In this document: positions 46,216 to 55,981 of the stretch, piece by piece
Layout: each line of letters begins with the position of its first letter
Position numbering within the stretch: position 1 is the stretch's first letter
Notes under the pieces: model-generated
The model's input: the letters and a program-made list of their open reading frames with translations, nothing else
Database searches by the model: none
Told to the model about the DNA's origin: nothing
Source: Bradyrhizobium sp. ORS 278
GTDB lineage: Bacteria > Pseudomonadota > Alphaproteobacteria > Rhizobiales > Xanthobacteraceae
Assembly (NCBI RefSeq): GCF_000026145.1
Contig: NC_009445.1
Span: 5,424,501-5,488,500 of the forward strand
DNA length: 64,000 nucleotides
Direction of reading: 5' to 3'
Program-made: the position numbers and the translations under genes

Positions 46216-47281
46216 GGGTCGTCTCCTGCCGCGCCGTGCTGAGATCGCTCGCCACCATCTCCTTCACCAGTTGCGCGAAGCTCGTCTTCGGCGTCCAGCC
46301 CAGCTTGTCGCGCGCCTTGCTGCAGTCGCCGACCAGCAGATCGACCTCTGTCGGCCGGAAATAGGTCGGGTCGATGCGCACCACTGTCTTGCCGGATCTG
46401 CAATCGATGCCGGTCTCCTCGACGCCCTCGCCGCGCCATGAGATGCGGCGATCGACCTCGGCAAAGGCGAGCTCGACCAGCTCGCGCACCGAATGGGTCT
46501 CGCCGGTGGCCAGCACGTAATCGTCCGGCGCATCGGCCTGGAGAATGCGATGCATGCCTTCGACATAGTCGCGGGCGTGGCCCCAGTCGCGCTTGGCCTC
46601 GAGATTGCCGAGATAGATCGTCTCCTCCAGGCCGGCCTCGATCCGGGCGACGCCCCGGGTGATCTTCCGCGTGACGAAGGTCTCACCGCGGATCGGGCTC
46701 TCATGGTTGAACAGGATGCCGTTACAGGCGAACATGCCGTAGGCTTCGCGATAGTTGACCGTAATCCAGTAGCCGTAGAGCTTGGCGCAGCCATAGGGCG
46801 AGCGCGGATAGAACGGCGTGGTCTCGCGCTGCGGGATCTCCTGGACCAGGCCATACAGCTCCGAGGTCGAGGCCTGGTAGAATCGCGTCTGCTTCTCCAT
46901 GCCGAGAATGCGAATGGCTTCCAACAGCCTGAGCACGCCGAGCCCGTCGGCATTGGCGGTGTATTCCGGGCTCTCGAAGCTGACCCCGACATGGCTCTGG
47001 GCGGCGAGATTGTAGATCTCGTCGGGGCGGATCTGCTGCACCAGCCGGATCAGGTTGGTGGAATCGGTCATGTCGCCGTAATGCAGCAGGAACGGCACGT
47101 TGTCTTCGTGCGGGTCGCGGTAGAGATGATCGACGCGCGCGGTATTGAAGGACGACGAACGTCGCTTGACGCCGTGCACGGTATAGCCGAGGCCGAGCAG
47201 ATATTCGGCGAGATAGGCGCCGTCCTGTCCCGTCACACCGGTGATCAGAGCCACGCGGCCGCTGAAATTCTGCTCCGTCAT
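46199..47281 (-). CDS. gmd: GDP-mannose 4,6-dehydratase
   Basis: 360 residues from ATG at 47281 after GTGGTGGAG. The NADP motif [19 protein letters not shown], the family's [18 protein letters not shown], Ser/Thr in QASTSELYG, the catalytic YxxxK (YGCAKLYG) and [20 protein letters not shown] are all seen. First committed step to GDP-fucose. The longer frame to 47371 lacks a better start. Confidence 0.96.
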   Translation of the reverse strand: MTEQNFSGRVALITGVTGQDGAYLAEYLLGLGYTVHGVKRRSSSFNTARVDHLYRDPHEDNVPFLLHYGDMTDSTNLIRLVQQIRPDEIYNLAAQSHVGVSFESPEYTANADGLGVLRLLEAIRILGMEKQTRFYQASTSELYGLVQEIPQRETTPFYPRSPYGCAKLYGYWITVNYREAYGMFACNGILFNHESPIRGETFVTRKITRGVARIEAGLEETIYLGNLEAKRDWGHARDYVEGMHRILQADAPDDYVLATGETHSVRELVELAFAEVDRRISWRGEGVEETGIDCRSGKTVVRIDPTYFRPTEVDLLVGDCSKARDKLGWTPKTSFAQLVKEMVASDLSTARQETTRGHAF

Positions 47282-47404
47282 ACCGTCTCCACCACACTGC
47301 CCCCGGCCGTCAGAGCCGAGGGGTCCTGTGACCAGTTCATAGCCGGGACGAGCGGTCAAGTGCCGGGACAAAGCCGTGCCGGATCAGATGCTTCAAGGCC
47401 GGAT

Positions 47405-48079
47405 TTAATCCCCGTAGCAGCGCAGCCGGTCGAGGTCGAGCACCGTCACCCCGCCATATTCCACGCGCAGCAGGCCCTCGCGCTCCAGCGTCTTCAGGCA
47501 TTGATTGGCGTTCTGCCGCGACAGGCCCGACAGTGCCCCGATCTCCTCCTGGGTGATCTCCAGATGGCGCGTCGTGTTGGGGTAGAGGATCGGATTGAAC
47601 AGCGAGGCGATGCTGCGCGCCAGCCGCGCCGTCGCATCCAGCGTGCGACCGACCTCGACGAGGCCGATGAACTGGCCGAGCCGCTCGTTGAGCTGGGTCA
47701 CCAGGAAACGGTTGAAGCCGACGCTGTTCTCGAACAGCCACATGAAGGTCGGCCGCTCCATCAGCGCCGCGCGGGTGTCGCGCAGCGCCACCACGTCGTA
47801 GCGGCGCGGCTCGTTCTTGAGCACGCTCCCCTCGCCGAACCACGCGCCCGCCGACATGCCGGCGAAGGTCGTCGCCTTGCCGCTCCGCGACACCGTGCTC
47901 ATGCGCGCCAGCCCGGTGACGATGCCGGTCCAATATTCGAACTGATCGCCGCGGAGGAAGATGTGCTCGTTGGCCGCGAAGGAGCGCTCGACGACGCCGG
48001 CCGCGGCGACGTCAATCTCCTCGGGCTTCAGATGGCGCGACCAGGGCGCGATGCGCAGCAGGGTGTCGGAAGCAATCAA
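47405..48079 (-). CDS. Crp/Fnr-family transcriptional regulator
   Basis: 224 residues; the start appears to be TTG at 48079, as no ATG lies close by. The cyclic-nucleotide-type beta barrel shows ANEHIFLRGDQFEYWTGIVTG and SAGAWFGEGSVLKNE, followed by a long dimer helix and a winged HTH (ITQEEIGALSGLSRQNANQCL, recognition helix). No Cys cluster for an FeS centre is present, so it is not Fnr-like oxygen sensing. Next to gmd on the same strand; divergent from the Liv-type operon 2, which it might regulate. Confidence 0.88.
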   Translation of the reverse strand: MIASDTLLRIAPWSRHLKPEEIDVAAAGVVERSFAANEHIFLRGDQFEYWTGIVTGLARMSTVSRSGKATTFAGMSAGAWFGEGSVLKNEPRRYDVVALRDTRAALMERPTFMWLFENSVGFNRFLVTQLNERLGQFIGLVEVGRTLDATARLARSIASLFNPILYPNTTRHLEITQEEIGALSGLSRQNANQCLKTLEREGLLRVEYGGVTVLDLDRLRCYGD

Positions 48080-48367
48080 GCCGTCATCTCGTCGTGTCGA
48101 ATCTCACGGCGATCATATTGCATTGCAACAACACCCCGGTGAATTTTGCCTGGGAATTGTCAGGCACAAGACAGTTCCTGATAGCGCTTTCTCCTATCCA
48201 GGACCACCGCATTCGATGGCCGAATCCATGGCGCGGCACAGCGCCGGGGCGCATCAAGGTGCGGCAAACTGCACCACCGGTGTGGCCCGTCATTCGTCGG
48301 ATGGCGCGGAACCCATGCCCGGGATAGGATTGCGGCCAAAGCGACGCGCTGAACGTCGCGAGACACG

Positions 48368-49237
48368 ATGACCGAGAGAGCGCGCCAAGCGCCGAAGACC
48401 GTTCGGGAGGACGACTTGGACTATACGTTGGAAGCGCGCGGAGTCTCGCTGCGTTTCGGCGGGGTGAAAGCCCTGACCGACGTCAGCTTCGGCGTGCGCG
48501 AGGGCGAGCTGTTCTCGATCATCGGCCCGAACGGCGCCGGCAAGACCTCGATCGTGAACTGCATCTCCGGCCGCTATAAGCCGACGGAAGGCCGCCTGTT
48601 CCATCGCGGGCGCGACATCACCGGCCTGCCGCCGAACGCGCGCGCCAATATCGGCATCGGCCGCACCTTCCAGAACCTCGCGCTGTTCCACCACATGAGC
48701 GTGCTCGACAACATCATGGTCGGGCGGCATCATTTGTTGAAGAACAACTTCCTCACGGGATCGCTGTACTGGCTCACCGGCGCGCGGCGCGAGGAGCTGA
48801 AGCACCGCGAGAAGGTCGAGCAGATCATCGACTTCCTCGACCTGCAGTCGGTGCGCAAGGCGCCGGCCGGCACCCTCTCCTACGGCCTGCGCAAGCGCGT
48901 CGAGCTCGCCCGCGCCATGGCGCTGGAGCCGCATCTCATCCTCCTCGACGAGCCGATGGCCGGCATGAACTTCGAGGAGAAGGAGGATATGGCCCGCTAC
49001 ATCGTCGATCTCAACGAGGAATACGGCATGACGGTCGTGATGATCGAGCACGACATGGGCGTCGTCATGGACATCTCCCACCGCGTGATGGTGCTCGATT
49101 TCGGCCGCAAGATCGCCGAGGGCGATCCCGCCGCCGTGCTCGCCGATCCGCACGTCAAGCGCGCCTATCTCGGCGAGGAAGACGAACTGCTCGTCGATCC
49201 CGACGAGGCGCCGTCCATCGCGGAGGACGCGGCATGA
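48368..49237 (+). CDS. Liv-type ABC transporter 2, ATP-binding protein LivG-like
   Basis: 289 residues. Walker A IIGPNGAGKTSIV, GIGRTFQNLALFHHMSV, signature LSYGLRKRVELARAMA and Walker B LILLDEPMAGMNFEE. The N-terminus has an extra charged leader (about 18 residues). It starts a plus-strand set with an acyl-CoA synthetase (overlapping by four bases), LivH, LivM, a binding protein and LivF. No livG-like gene follows, so this is the set's first ATPase. Confidence 0.93.
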   Translation: MTERARQAPKTVREDDLDYTLEARGVSLRFGGVKALTDVSFGVREGELFSIIGPNGAGKTSIVNCISGRYKPTEGRLFHRGRDITGLPPNARANIGIGRTFQNLALFHHMSVLDNIMVGRHHLLKNNFLTGSLYWLTGARREELKHREKVEQIIDFLDLQSVRKAPAGTLSYGLRKRVELARAMALEPHLILLDEPMAGMNFEEKEDMARYIVDLNEEYGMTVVMIEHDMGVVMDISHRVMVLDFGRKIAEGDPAAVLADPHVKRAYLGEEDELLVDPDEAPSIAEDAA

Positions 49238-51165
49238 TGGACTATGCTCGCCGCGTGACGCAGGCCGACACCTATCCAAAGCTGCTGCGCCTGAACGCCA
49301 AAGAGCACGGCCAGGAGATTGCGCTGCGCGAGAAGGATCTCGGGCTGTGGCGGACCTTCACCTGGGCCGACTACCAGGCGCGCGTGCGCGACTTTGCGCT
49401 CGGCATGGTCGATGTCGGGCTCGGCAAGGACGACGTGATCGGAATCATCGGCGACAACAGGCCCGACTGGGTGGCTGCGGAGATCGCGACGCACGCGATC
49501 CGCGGCCACAGCCTCGGCCTCTATCGCGACGTGCTCGACGACGAGGCCGCCTATCTCCTGAACTACGGCGAAGCGCGGCTGGTGTTCGCCGAGGACGAGG
49601 AGCAGGTCGACAAGCTGCTCAACCTCGCCGACCGCGTGCCGGCACTCAAGCACATCATCTATTCCGATCCGCGCGGCATGCGGAAGTATGACGATCCCAG
49701 GCTGATGCCGGCCGACAAGCTCGCCGAGCTCGGCCGCGCCCGGGCGGCGCGCGAGCCCGATCTGTACGACCGGATGGTGGATGCGACCGTCGGCGACGAC
49801 GTCGCGATCCTCTGCACCACCTCAGGCACGACATCACATCCCAAGCTGGCGATGCTCTCGGCCGCGCGGGTGCTCAGGCATTGCGCGAACTATCTCGCGT
49901 TCGACCCCAAGGGACCGGAGGACGAATACGTCTCGGTGCTGCCGCTGCCCTGGATCATGGAACAGGTCTATGTGCTCGGCAAAGGTCTGCTCTGCCGGAT
50001 GAAGGTCAACTTCGTCGAAGAGCCGGACACCATGATGAACGACTTCCGCGAGATCGCGCCGACGTTCGTCCTGTTTGCGCCGCGGGTGTGGGAGCAGATC
50101 GCGGCTGACGTCCGCGCGGCAGTCATGGACGCCTCGCCGCTGAAGCAGCGGCTGTATCACATCGGCATGTCGGCGGGCCTTGCGGCGCTGGACAAGGGAC
50201 AGCATTCCGGCTTCGCCGACATGCTGCTGTTTCGCGCGCTGCGCGACCGGCTCGGCTTCACCCGGCTGCGCTCGGCCGCCACCGGTGGCGCCGCGCTCGG
50301 GCCCGACACGTTCAAATTCTTCCGCGCCATGGGCGTGCCGCTGCGGACCCTGTACGGCCAGACCGAACTGCTCGGCGCCTATACGCTGCATCCGGACGAC
50401 AAGGTCGATCCCGACACGACCGGCGTGCCGATGGCCGCGGACATCGAGATCCGGATCGACCAGCCCGACAGCCAGGGCATCGGCGAGATCCTGGTGCGTC
50501 ATCCCAACATGTTCCTAGGGTACTACAAGAACCTGGAAGCCTCGGCCGCCGACATCAAGGACGGCTGGATGCATTCCGGCGATGCCGGCTATTTCAACGA
50601 CGCCAGGCAGCTCGTCGTGATCGACCGCATCAAGGACCTCGCCGAGACGTCGCGCGGCGAGCGCTTCTCGCCGCAATATATCGAGAACAAGCTGAAATTC
50701 TCGCCCTATATCGCGGAGGCCGTCGTGCTCGGCGCCGGCCGCGAGCACCTCGCGGCGATGATCTGCATCCGCTACTCGATCATCTCGAAATGGGCGGAGA
50801 AGAACCGCATCGCGTTCACCACCTACTCGGATCTCGCCTCGCGCAACGAGGTCTATGCGCTGCTGCAGAAGGAGGTCGAGACCGTCAACGCGCACCTGCC
50901 GCCGGCCCAGCGCATCGCACGCTTCCTGCTGCTCTACAAGGAGCTCGACGCCGACGACGGCGAACTGACCCGCACCCGCAAGGTTCGCCGCAGCGTGATC
51001 AACGAGAAATACGCCGACATCATCGACGGCATCTACGGCGGCAAGCCGGCCATCCCCGTCGACACCGTCATCCGCTTCCAGGACGGCACCACGCAGCGCA
51101 TCCGCACCACGCTGAAGGTGGTGGATCTCGGCGGGCATGGACCGATGTCGGAGGCGGCGGAGTGA
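49234..51165 (+). CDS. Acyl-CoA synthetase (AMP-binding, long-chain type)
   Basis: 643 residues. The AMP motif is ILCTTSGTTSHPKLAM; TLYGQTELLGAYTLHPDD and DGWMHSGDAGYFNDARQLVVIDRIKDL are the A5-A7 motifs. The C-terminal Lys region is less clear. The P-loop has Ser-His-Pro in place of the usual Gly-Lys-Pro, so it resembles the FadD-like group found in Liv operons. It activates an organic acid with CoA and ATP. Translationally coupled to the ABC ATPase upstream, it suggests transport-linked activation of the solute. Confidence 0.9.
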   Translation: MMDYARRVTQADTYPKLLRLNAKEHGQEIALREKDLGLWRTFTWADYQARVRDFALGMVDVGLGKDDVIGIIGDNRPDWVAAEIATHAIRGHSLGLYRDVLDDEAAYLLNYGEARLVFAEDEEQVDKLLNLADRVPALKHIIYSDPRGMRKYDDPRLMPADKLAELGRARAAREPDLYDRMVDATVGDDVAILCTTSGTTSHPKLAMLSAARVLRHCANYLAFDPKGPEDEYVSVLPLPWIMEQVYVLGKGLLCRMKVNFVEEPDTMMNDFREIAPTFVLFAPRVWEQIAADVRAAVMDASPLKQRLYHIGMSAGLAALDKGQHSGFADMLLFRALRDRLGFTRLRSAATGGAALGPDTFKFFRAMGVPLRTLYGQTELLGAYTLHPDDKVDPDTTGVPMAADIEIRIDQPDSQGIGEILVRHPNMFLGYYKNLEASAADIKDGWMHSGDAGYFNDARQLVVIDRIKDLAETSRGERFSPQYIENKLKFSPYIAEAVVLGAGREHLAAMICIRYSIISKWAEKNRIAFTTYSDLASRNEVYALLQKEVETVNAHLPPAQRIARFLLLYKELDADDGELTRTRKVRRSVINEKYADIIDGIYGGKPAIPVDTVIRFQDGTTQRIRTTLKVVDLGGHGPMSEAAE

Positions 51166-51186
51166 TAATGGGCGTTTTGTCATACG

Positions 51187-51393
51187 AGACCGTCATGCGC
51201 GGGCTTGACCCGCGCATCCATCCCGTTGCGAGCAATGCGGATGTCGGACGGATATCCGTAGGGTGGGCAAAGGCGCAAAGCGCCGTGCCCACCGACTCAC
51301 TCCGAACGCAGCCGAGGGTGGGCACGCTTCGCTTTGCCCACCCTACAATCCCTCTCGCCAGGGATCGCCGGGTCAAGCCCGGCGATGACGAGT
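51187..51393. repeat. Palindromic repeat cluster between acyl-CoA synthetase and livH
   Basis: Holds GCGGGCTTGACCCGCGC, GTAGGGTGGGCAAAGGCGCAAAG with its complement CTTTGCCCACCCTAC, and CGCCGGGTCAAGCCCGGCG. Two repeat families are nested. It lies inside the transport operon and so would be transcribed. Confidence 0.85.
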
Positions 51394-51403
51394 GAGACCG
51401 ATC

Positions 51404-52297
51404 ATGAACACCGCCTTCCTCATCCAGCTCCTCGTCAACGGCCTCGTGGTCGGCACGCTCTATGGCGTGGTCGCGATGTCGTTCGTGCTGATCTACAAGG
51501 CCACGCAGGTCGTCAATTTCGCGCAAGGCGAGCTGCTCTTGATCGGCGCCTGGGTGTGCTGGACGCTGCTCACCAAATTCCAGGTGCCGTTCTGGGCCGG
51601 CATGCCGCTGTCGCTGATCTTCATGTTCGCCTTCGGCATCGCGATCCAGGTCGTCATCCTCCGGCCGATGATCGGCGAGCCCATCATCTCCGTCATCATG
51701 GTGACGATCGGCCTGTCGACCGTGTTCCAGGCCGCGCTGAAATGGATCTACGGCGTCAACCCGCAGCCGTTCCCGCCGGTGTTTTCCAGCAAAGCGGTCG
51801 ACATCTTCGGGCTGCAGATCCAGACCGTCTATGTGATGAGCCTCGTCGTCTCCGTGCTGATGATGCTCGGCATGGCCTGGTTCTTCAAAGCCTCAAAATA
51901 TGGCCTCGCCATGCGCGCCACCGCCTTCAATCAGCAGGTCGCGCAGTCGCTCGGCATCTCCGTGAAGAGCGTGTTCGCGATGGCCTGGGCGATCTCGGCG
52001 ACCGTCTCGGCCGTCGCCGGCGTCGTCGTCGCCGTGGTCAACGGCGTGTCCTCGGGACTGTCGGCCTACGGCATCAAGGTGTTTCCCGCGGCGATCCTCG
52101 GCGGTCTCGACTCCGTCGGCGGCGCCGTGCTCGGCGGCATCATCATCGGCCTCCTGGAGAACATCGCCCAATATGTCGACAGCCAGTACCTGCACTGGGG
52201 CAATCTCTACGAGATCGCGCCGTTCTACGTTCTGATCATCATCCTGATGATCAAGCCCTACGGCCTGTTCGGCACCAGAGACATCGAGCGGATATGA
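51404..52297 (+). CDS. Liv-type ABC transporter 2, permease LivH-like
   Basis: 297 residues from ATG at 51404. About eight membrane helices, LivH motif KATQVVNFAQGELLLIGAWV and the loop YGLAMRATAFNQQVAQSLGI. It pairs with the LivM-like permease about 110 bases downstream. No Shine-Dalgarno is obvious near the ATG because a palindromic repeat precedes it. Confidence 0.93.
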   Translation: MNTAFLIQLLVNGLVVGTLYGVVAMSFVLIYKATQVVNFAQGELLLIGAWVCWTLLTKFQVPFWAGMPLSLIFMFAFGIAIQVVILRPMIGEPIISVIMVTIGLSTVFQAALKWIYGVNPQPFPPVFSSKAVDIFGLQIQTVYVMSLVVSVLMMLGMAWFFKASKYGLAMRATAFNQQVAQSLGISVKSVFAMAWAISATVSAVAGVVVAVVNGVSSGLSAYGIKVFPAAILGGLDSVGGAVLGGIIIGLLENIAQYVDSQYLHWGNLYEIAPFYVLIIILMIKPYGLFGTRDIERI

Positions 52298-52343
52298 GCA
52301 TGATCGCCGAAAAGTGGGCACCGGTTTTCGGTAACGATCATGC
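52296..52343. repeat. Short palindromic repeat (GCATGATC type)
   Basis: AGCATGATCGCCGAAAAGTG and the complementary CGGTTTTCGG...GATCATGCT arms, a common rhizobial intergenic element. It lies between the two permease genes. Confidence 0.85.
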
Positions 52344-52407
52344 TCGAACAAAAGAGAAGGGCGAGCCCATGACGCAACTCAAGCCTGAGGCGAGATAGAA
52401 GCCCATC

Positions 52408-53481
52408 ATGGTTGCACGCTCCACCATTCCCGCCGGTGACTTCCGCACCTCCTACGCGGCCGACACCACGATCTTCCCCACAAAGACGAGCCGCAACTTC
52501 GCGATCGCCGGCGTGATCCTGCTGTGCTTCGCGCCGCAAGTGTTCTCGGAGTTTTGGCTGTCGATCGCGATCCAGATCGGCATCTTCTCGATCGCTGCCC
52601 TCGGCCTGAACATCCTGGTCGGCTTCACCGGCCAGATCTCGATCGGCCAGGCCGGCTTCTTCCTGCTCGGTGCCTTCACCTCGGCCTACATCAACAACAC
52701 CTATGCGATCCCGGTGTTCTTCGCGATCCCGCTCGCCGGCGTCATCACCGCGCTGGTCGGGCTCGTGTTCGGTCTACCGGCGGCGCGATTGAAGGGGCTC
52801 TATCTCGTCATCGCGACGCTGGCCGCGCAATACATCCTGCTCGACTTCTTCTCCCGCGCCGAATGGTTCTCCGGCGGTTCGGTGCCCGCCTCGGCCAATC
52901 CGTTCTCGATCTTCGGCTACACGCTGCGCGGCGACCGGCAATATTTCTACGTCGTCCTCGCTTATGTGCTGGTCTGCTACATCCTGGTCACCAATCTGAT
53001 GCGCACCCGCGACGGCCGCGCGCTGATCGCGATCCGCGATCATTATCTCTCGGCCGAGATCATGGGCATCAACCTGACCAAGTACCGCACGCTGTCGTTC
53101 GGGCTGGCCGCCTTCTTCGCAGGGATCGCCGGCGCGCTCTACGCGCATTACCAGCTGGTGGTCTCACAAGAAGGATTCGGCATCGAGCGCTCGATCCTGT
53201 TCCTGGCGATGATCATCATCGGCGGCACCGGCTCGATCATGGGCACCCTGATGGGAACCGCCTTCGTCGTGCTGCTGCCGGAATCGATGGAATTGCTGAG
53301 CCACTACCTCAAGGGCGGCGCGATCGACAAGGCGCTCGCGCTCAACAACAACATCACCTTCCTGCGCGAGATCGCGATCGGCCTGATCATCATCGCCTTC
53401 CTGATGTTCGAGCCGGACGGGCTGGCGCATCGCTGGCGGCAGATCAAGACATACTGGAAGCTCTACCCGTTCTCGCATTGA
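52408..53481 (+). CDS. Liv-type ABC transporter 2, permease LivM-like
   Basis: 357 residues, about nine membrane helices, LivM motif LVGFTGQISIGQAGFFLLGA and the loop TRDGRALIAIRDHYLSAEIMG. The N-terminal 30 residues are cytoplasmic and polar. It partners with LivH and the two ATPases. The next gene, the binding protein, starts 59 bases downstream. Confidence 0.93.
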   Translation: MVARSTIPAGDFRTSYAADTTIFPTKTSRNFAIAGVILLCFAPQVFSEFWLSIAIQIGIFSIAALGLNILVGFTGQISIGQAGFFLLGAFTSAYINNTYAIPVFFAIPLAGVITALVGLVFGLPAARLKGLYLVIATLAAQYILLDFFSRAEWFSGGSVPASANPFSIFGYTLRGDRQYFYVVLAYVLVCYILVTNLMRTRDGRALIAIRDHYLSAEIMGINLTKYRTLSFGLAAFFAGIAGALYAHYQLVVSQEGFGIERSILFLAMIIIGGTGSIMGTLMGTAFVVLLPESMELLSHYLKGGAIDKALALNNNITFLREIAIGLIIIAFLMFEPDGLAHRWRQIKTYWKLYPFSH

Positions 53482-53540
53482 TTCCAACCAACAGGGACCG
53501 GCGACAATCCGGCCCGGAACGCACCACAGGAGGAAGCACT

Positions 53541-54827
53541 ATGACGATCAAATCATGGCTCGGCTCGGCGGCACTGGCGCTGCTCGCCGGCACCTTCGCG
53601 TCATCCGCGAACGCGCAGCAGATCGCGATCGGCCATCTGCAGGATCTCTCCGGCGGCACCTCGGACGTCGGCACGCCCTATGGCCAGGGCGTGGTCGACA
53701 CCTTCGCCTGGGTCAACAAGAACGGCGGCATCGGCGGCAAGCAGCTTGCGGTCGACAGCAACGACTATGGCTACCAGGTGCCGAAGGCGATCGCGCTGTA
53801 CAAGAAGTGGTCGGCGCCGGACAACAAGGTCGCCGCGATCATGGGCTGGGGCACCGCCGACACCGAGGCGCTGACCGGCTTCCTCGCCAATGACAAGATC
53901 CCGGACATGTCCGGCTCCTATGCCGCCGCGCTCACCGATCCCGAGGGTACCAGCGGCAAGGCCAAGCCCGCGCCCTACAACTTCTTCTACGGCCCGAGCT
54001 ACTCGGACGCGCTGCGCGCCGAGCTGACCTGGGCGGCCGAGGACTGGAAGGCCAAGGGCAAGCCGGGCAAGCCGAAATTCGTCCACATGGGCGCCAATCA
54101 CCCCTACCCCAACGCGCCGAAGGCGGCCGGCGAGGCGCTCGCCACCGAGCTCGGCTTCGAGGTGCTGCCGCCGCTGGTGTTCGCGCTCGCGCCCGGCGAC
54201 TACAGCGCGCAGTGCCTGAGCCTGAAGAGCTCCGGCGCCAACTACGCCTATCTCGGCAACACCGCGGCCTCCAACATCTCGGTGATGAAGGCCTGCAAGA
54301 ATGCCGGCGTCGACATCCAGTTCCTGTCCAACGTCTGGGGCATGGATGAGAACGCCGCCAAGACCGCAGGCGATGCCGCCGACGGCGTGATCTTCCCGCT
54401 GCGCACGGCGGTCGGCTGGGGCGGCGACGCGCCGGGCATGAAGACGGTGCAGGAAATCTCCAAGATGTCCGACCCGACCGGCAAGGTGTATCGCCCGGTG
54501 CACTACGTCGCGGCGATCTGCTCCTCGCTCTACATGAAGGAAGCGCTGGATTGGGCGGCCAAGAACGGCGGCGCCACCGGCGAAAACGTCGCCAAGGGCT
54601 TCCACCAGAAGAAGGACTGGGTGCCGGCCGGCATGGAAGGCGTCTGCAGCCCCTCGACCTGGACCGAGAAGGACCACCGCGGGACGATGAAGGTCGACCT
54701 CTATCGCGCGCGCGTGACCGGCCCGACCGATGGCGACCTGAACGACCTCATGGCCAAGGGCGTGATCAAGCTCGAGAAGGTGAAGACCATCGAGCTGCCG
54801 CGCAAGGCGGAATGGGCGGGTTGGTAA
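53541..54827 (+). CDS. Liv-type ABC transporter 2, periplasmic binding protein
   Basis: 428 residues from ATG at 53541 after AGGAGGAAG, a strong site. A signal peptide ends at ...SANA (about 25). Type I binding fold: QIAIGHLQDLSGGTSDVGTP, KVAAIMGWGTADTEALTGF, then long helices. The GHLQDLSG...DVGTPYGQG variant and its length resemble binding proteins associated with aromatic or short-chain acid loci, not classic LivK. Given its neighbours, an organic acid ligand is likely; this is inference. Confidence 0.9.
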   Translation: MTIKSWLGSAALALLAGTFASSANAQQIAIGHLQDLSGGTSDVGTPYGQGVVDTFAWVNKNGGIGGKQLAVDSNDYGYQVPKAIALYKKWSAPDNKVAAIMGWGTADTEALTGFLANDKIPDMSGSYAAALTDPEGTSGKAKPAPYNFFYGPSYSDALRAELTWAAEDWKAKGKPGKPKFVHMGANHPYPNAPKAAGEALATELGFEVLPPLVFALAPGDYSAQCLSLKSSGANYAYLGNTAASNISVMKACKNAGVDIQFLSNVWGMDENAAKTAGDAADGVIFPLRTAVGWGGDAPGMKTVQEISKMSDPTGKVYRPVHYVAAICSSLYMKEALDWAAKNGGATGENVAKGFHQKKDWVPAGMEGVCSPSTWTEKDHRGTMKVDLYRARVTGPTDGDLNDLMAKGVIKLEKVKTIELPRKAEWAGW

Positions 54828-54875
54828 GCTGCCGAGTTGCTGCCGAGTGAGTTTCGGCAGCAACTCCACACACAA

Positions 54876-54976
54876 TCGTCATCCCCGCGAAGGCGGGGAT
54901 CCAGTACGCCGTGGCTTCTCGGTGAAGCAACGACGTCTCTGGAATACTGGGTTCCCCGCCGGCGCGGGGGACGACA
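54876..54976. repeat. Palindromic repeat cluster before livF
   Basis: CATCCCCGCGAAGGCGGGGATCC and TACTGGGTTCCCCGCCGGCGCGGGG are inverted repeats of the common rhizobial CCCCGC type. They flank a TTCTCGGTGAAGC-type spacer. Lies in the operon between binding protein and LivF. Confidence 0.8.
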
Positions 54977-54992
54977 GCGGTGGACAATCACA

Positions 54993-55832
54993 ATGACCGA
55001 GACACTCGACACTCCGCGAACGAGCGCAAGCGCAACGACAGCCGCCCCGCTGCTCTCCGTGCGCAATATCGAGGTCGTCTATGACGACGTCATTCTCGTT
55101 CTGCGCGGGCTCAGCCTCGACGTGCCCAAGGGCGCCATCGTCGCGCTGCTCGGCGCCAATGGAGCGGGCAAGTCGACGACGCTGAAGGCGATCTCCGGTC
55201 TGCTCAAGACCGAGGACGGCGAGGTCACGCGCGGCGAGATCATGTTCGACGGCGCGCGTATCGACGGCATCGACCCGGAGAAGATCGTCCGCCGCGGCAT
55301 CTTCCAGGTCATGGAGGGCCGGCGCATCGTCGCCGACATGACGTCGCTGGAGAACCTCAAGCTCGGCGCGTTCACGCGCTCGGACCGCGAAGTGAACAGC
55401 GACATCGAGATGGTGTACAACTATTTCCCGCGGCTGAAGGAGCGCACCGGCCTCGCCGGCTACCTCTCGGGCGGAGAGCAGCAGATGCTGGCGATCGGCC
55501 GCGCGCTGATGGCGCGGCCGAAGATGATCCTGATGGACGAACCCTCGATGGGCCTGTCGCCGCTGCTGGTGAAGGAGGTGTTCGCGATCATCAAGGAGAT
55601 CAACCGGGATCTCGGCGTCACCATCCTGCTGGTCGAGCAGAACGCACGCGCGGCGCTGTCGGTCGCGAGCCACGGCTACATCATGGAGCAGGGCAAGGTG
55701 GTGCTCGACGGCACTGCGGATGCGTTGCGCGACAATGAGGACGTCAAGGAATTCTACCTCGGCGGCGCCGGCGACCAGCGCAAGAGCTTCAAGAACCTGA
55801 AGAGCTTCAAGCGGCGCAAGCGGTGGCTTTAG
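54993..55832 (+). CDS. Liv-type ABC transporter 2, ATP-binding protein LivF-like
   Basis: 279 residues from ATG at 54993. Walker A LLGANGAGKSTTLKAISGLL, Q-loop GIFQVMEGRRI, signature YLSGGEQQMLAIGRAL and Walker B KMILMDEPSMGLSP. The C-terminus has a Lys/Arg-rich tail (KSFKNLKSFKRRKRWL) not seen in transporter 1. It completes the transporter; the frame open further 5' runs over a repeat and is not protein. Confidence 0.93.
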   Translation: MTETLDTPRTSASATTAAPLLSVRNIEVVYDDVILVLRGLSLDVPKGAIVALLGANGAGKSTTLKAISGLLKTEDGEVTRGEIMFDGARIDGIDPEKIVRRGIFQVMEGRRIVADMTSLENLKLGAFTRSDREVNSDIEMVYNYFPRLKERTGLAGYLSGGEQQMLAIGRALMARPKMILMDEPSMGLSPLLVKEVFAIIKEINRDLGVTILLVEQNARAALSVASHGYIMEQGKVVLDGTADALRDNEDVKEFYLGGAGDQRKSFKNLKSFKRRKRWL

Positions 55833-55845
55833 CGTAACTCTCTCC

Positions 55846-55962
55846 TCGTCATGGCCGAGCTTGACCCGGCCATCCACGCGCGAGCCGCAACGACGAACGA
55901 CGTGGATGCCCGGGGCGAAAATGCGAAGACGCGCTTCGCGCTATTGCCCGGGCATGATGGCA
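55846..55962. repeat. Palindromic repeat cluster
   Basis: CGTCATGGCCGAGCTTGACCCGGCCATCCACG and GTGGATGCCCGGGGCGAA...TTCGCGCTATTGCCCGGGCATGATGG; complementary arms of the same rhizobial element. Confidence 0.85.
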
Positions 55963-55981
55963 CAAGACCGAAGGACCGGGC

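Noticed and set aside
46493..48142. 549-residue plus-strand frame opposite gmd and the Crp/Fnr gene
   Set aside because: It spans two real genes on the other strand and has shadow composition.
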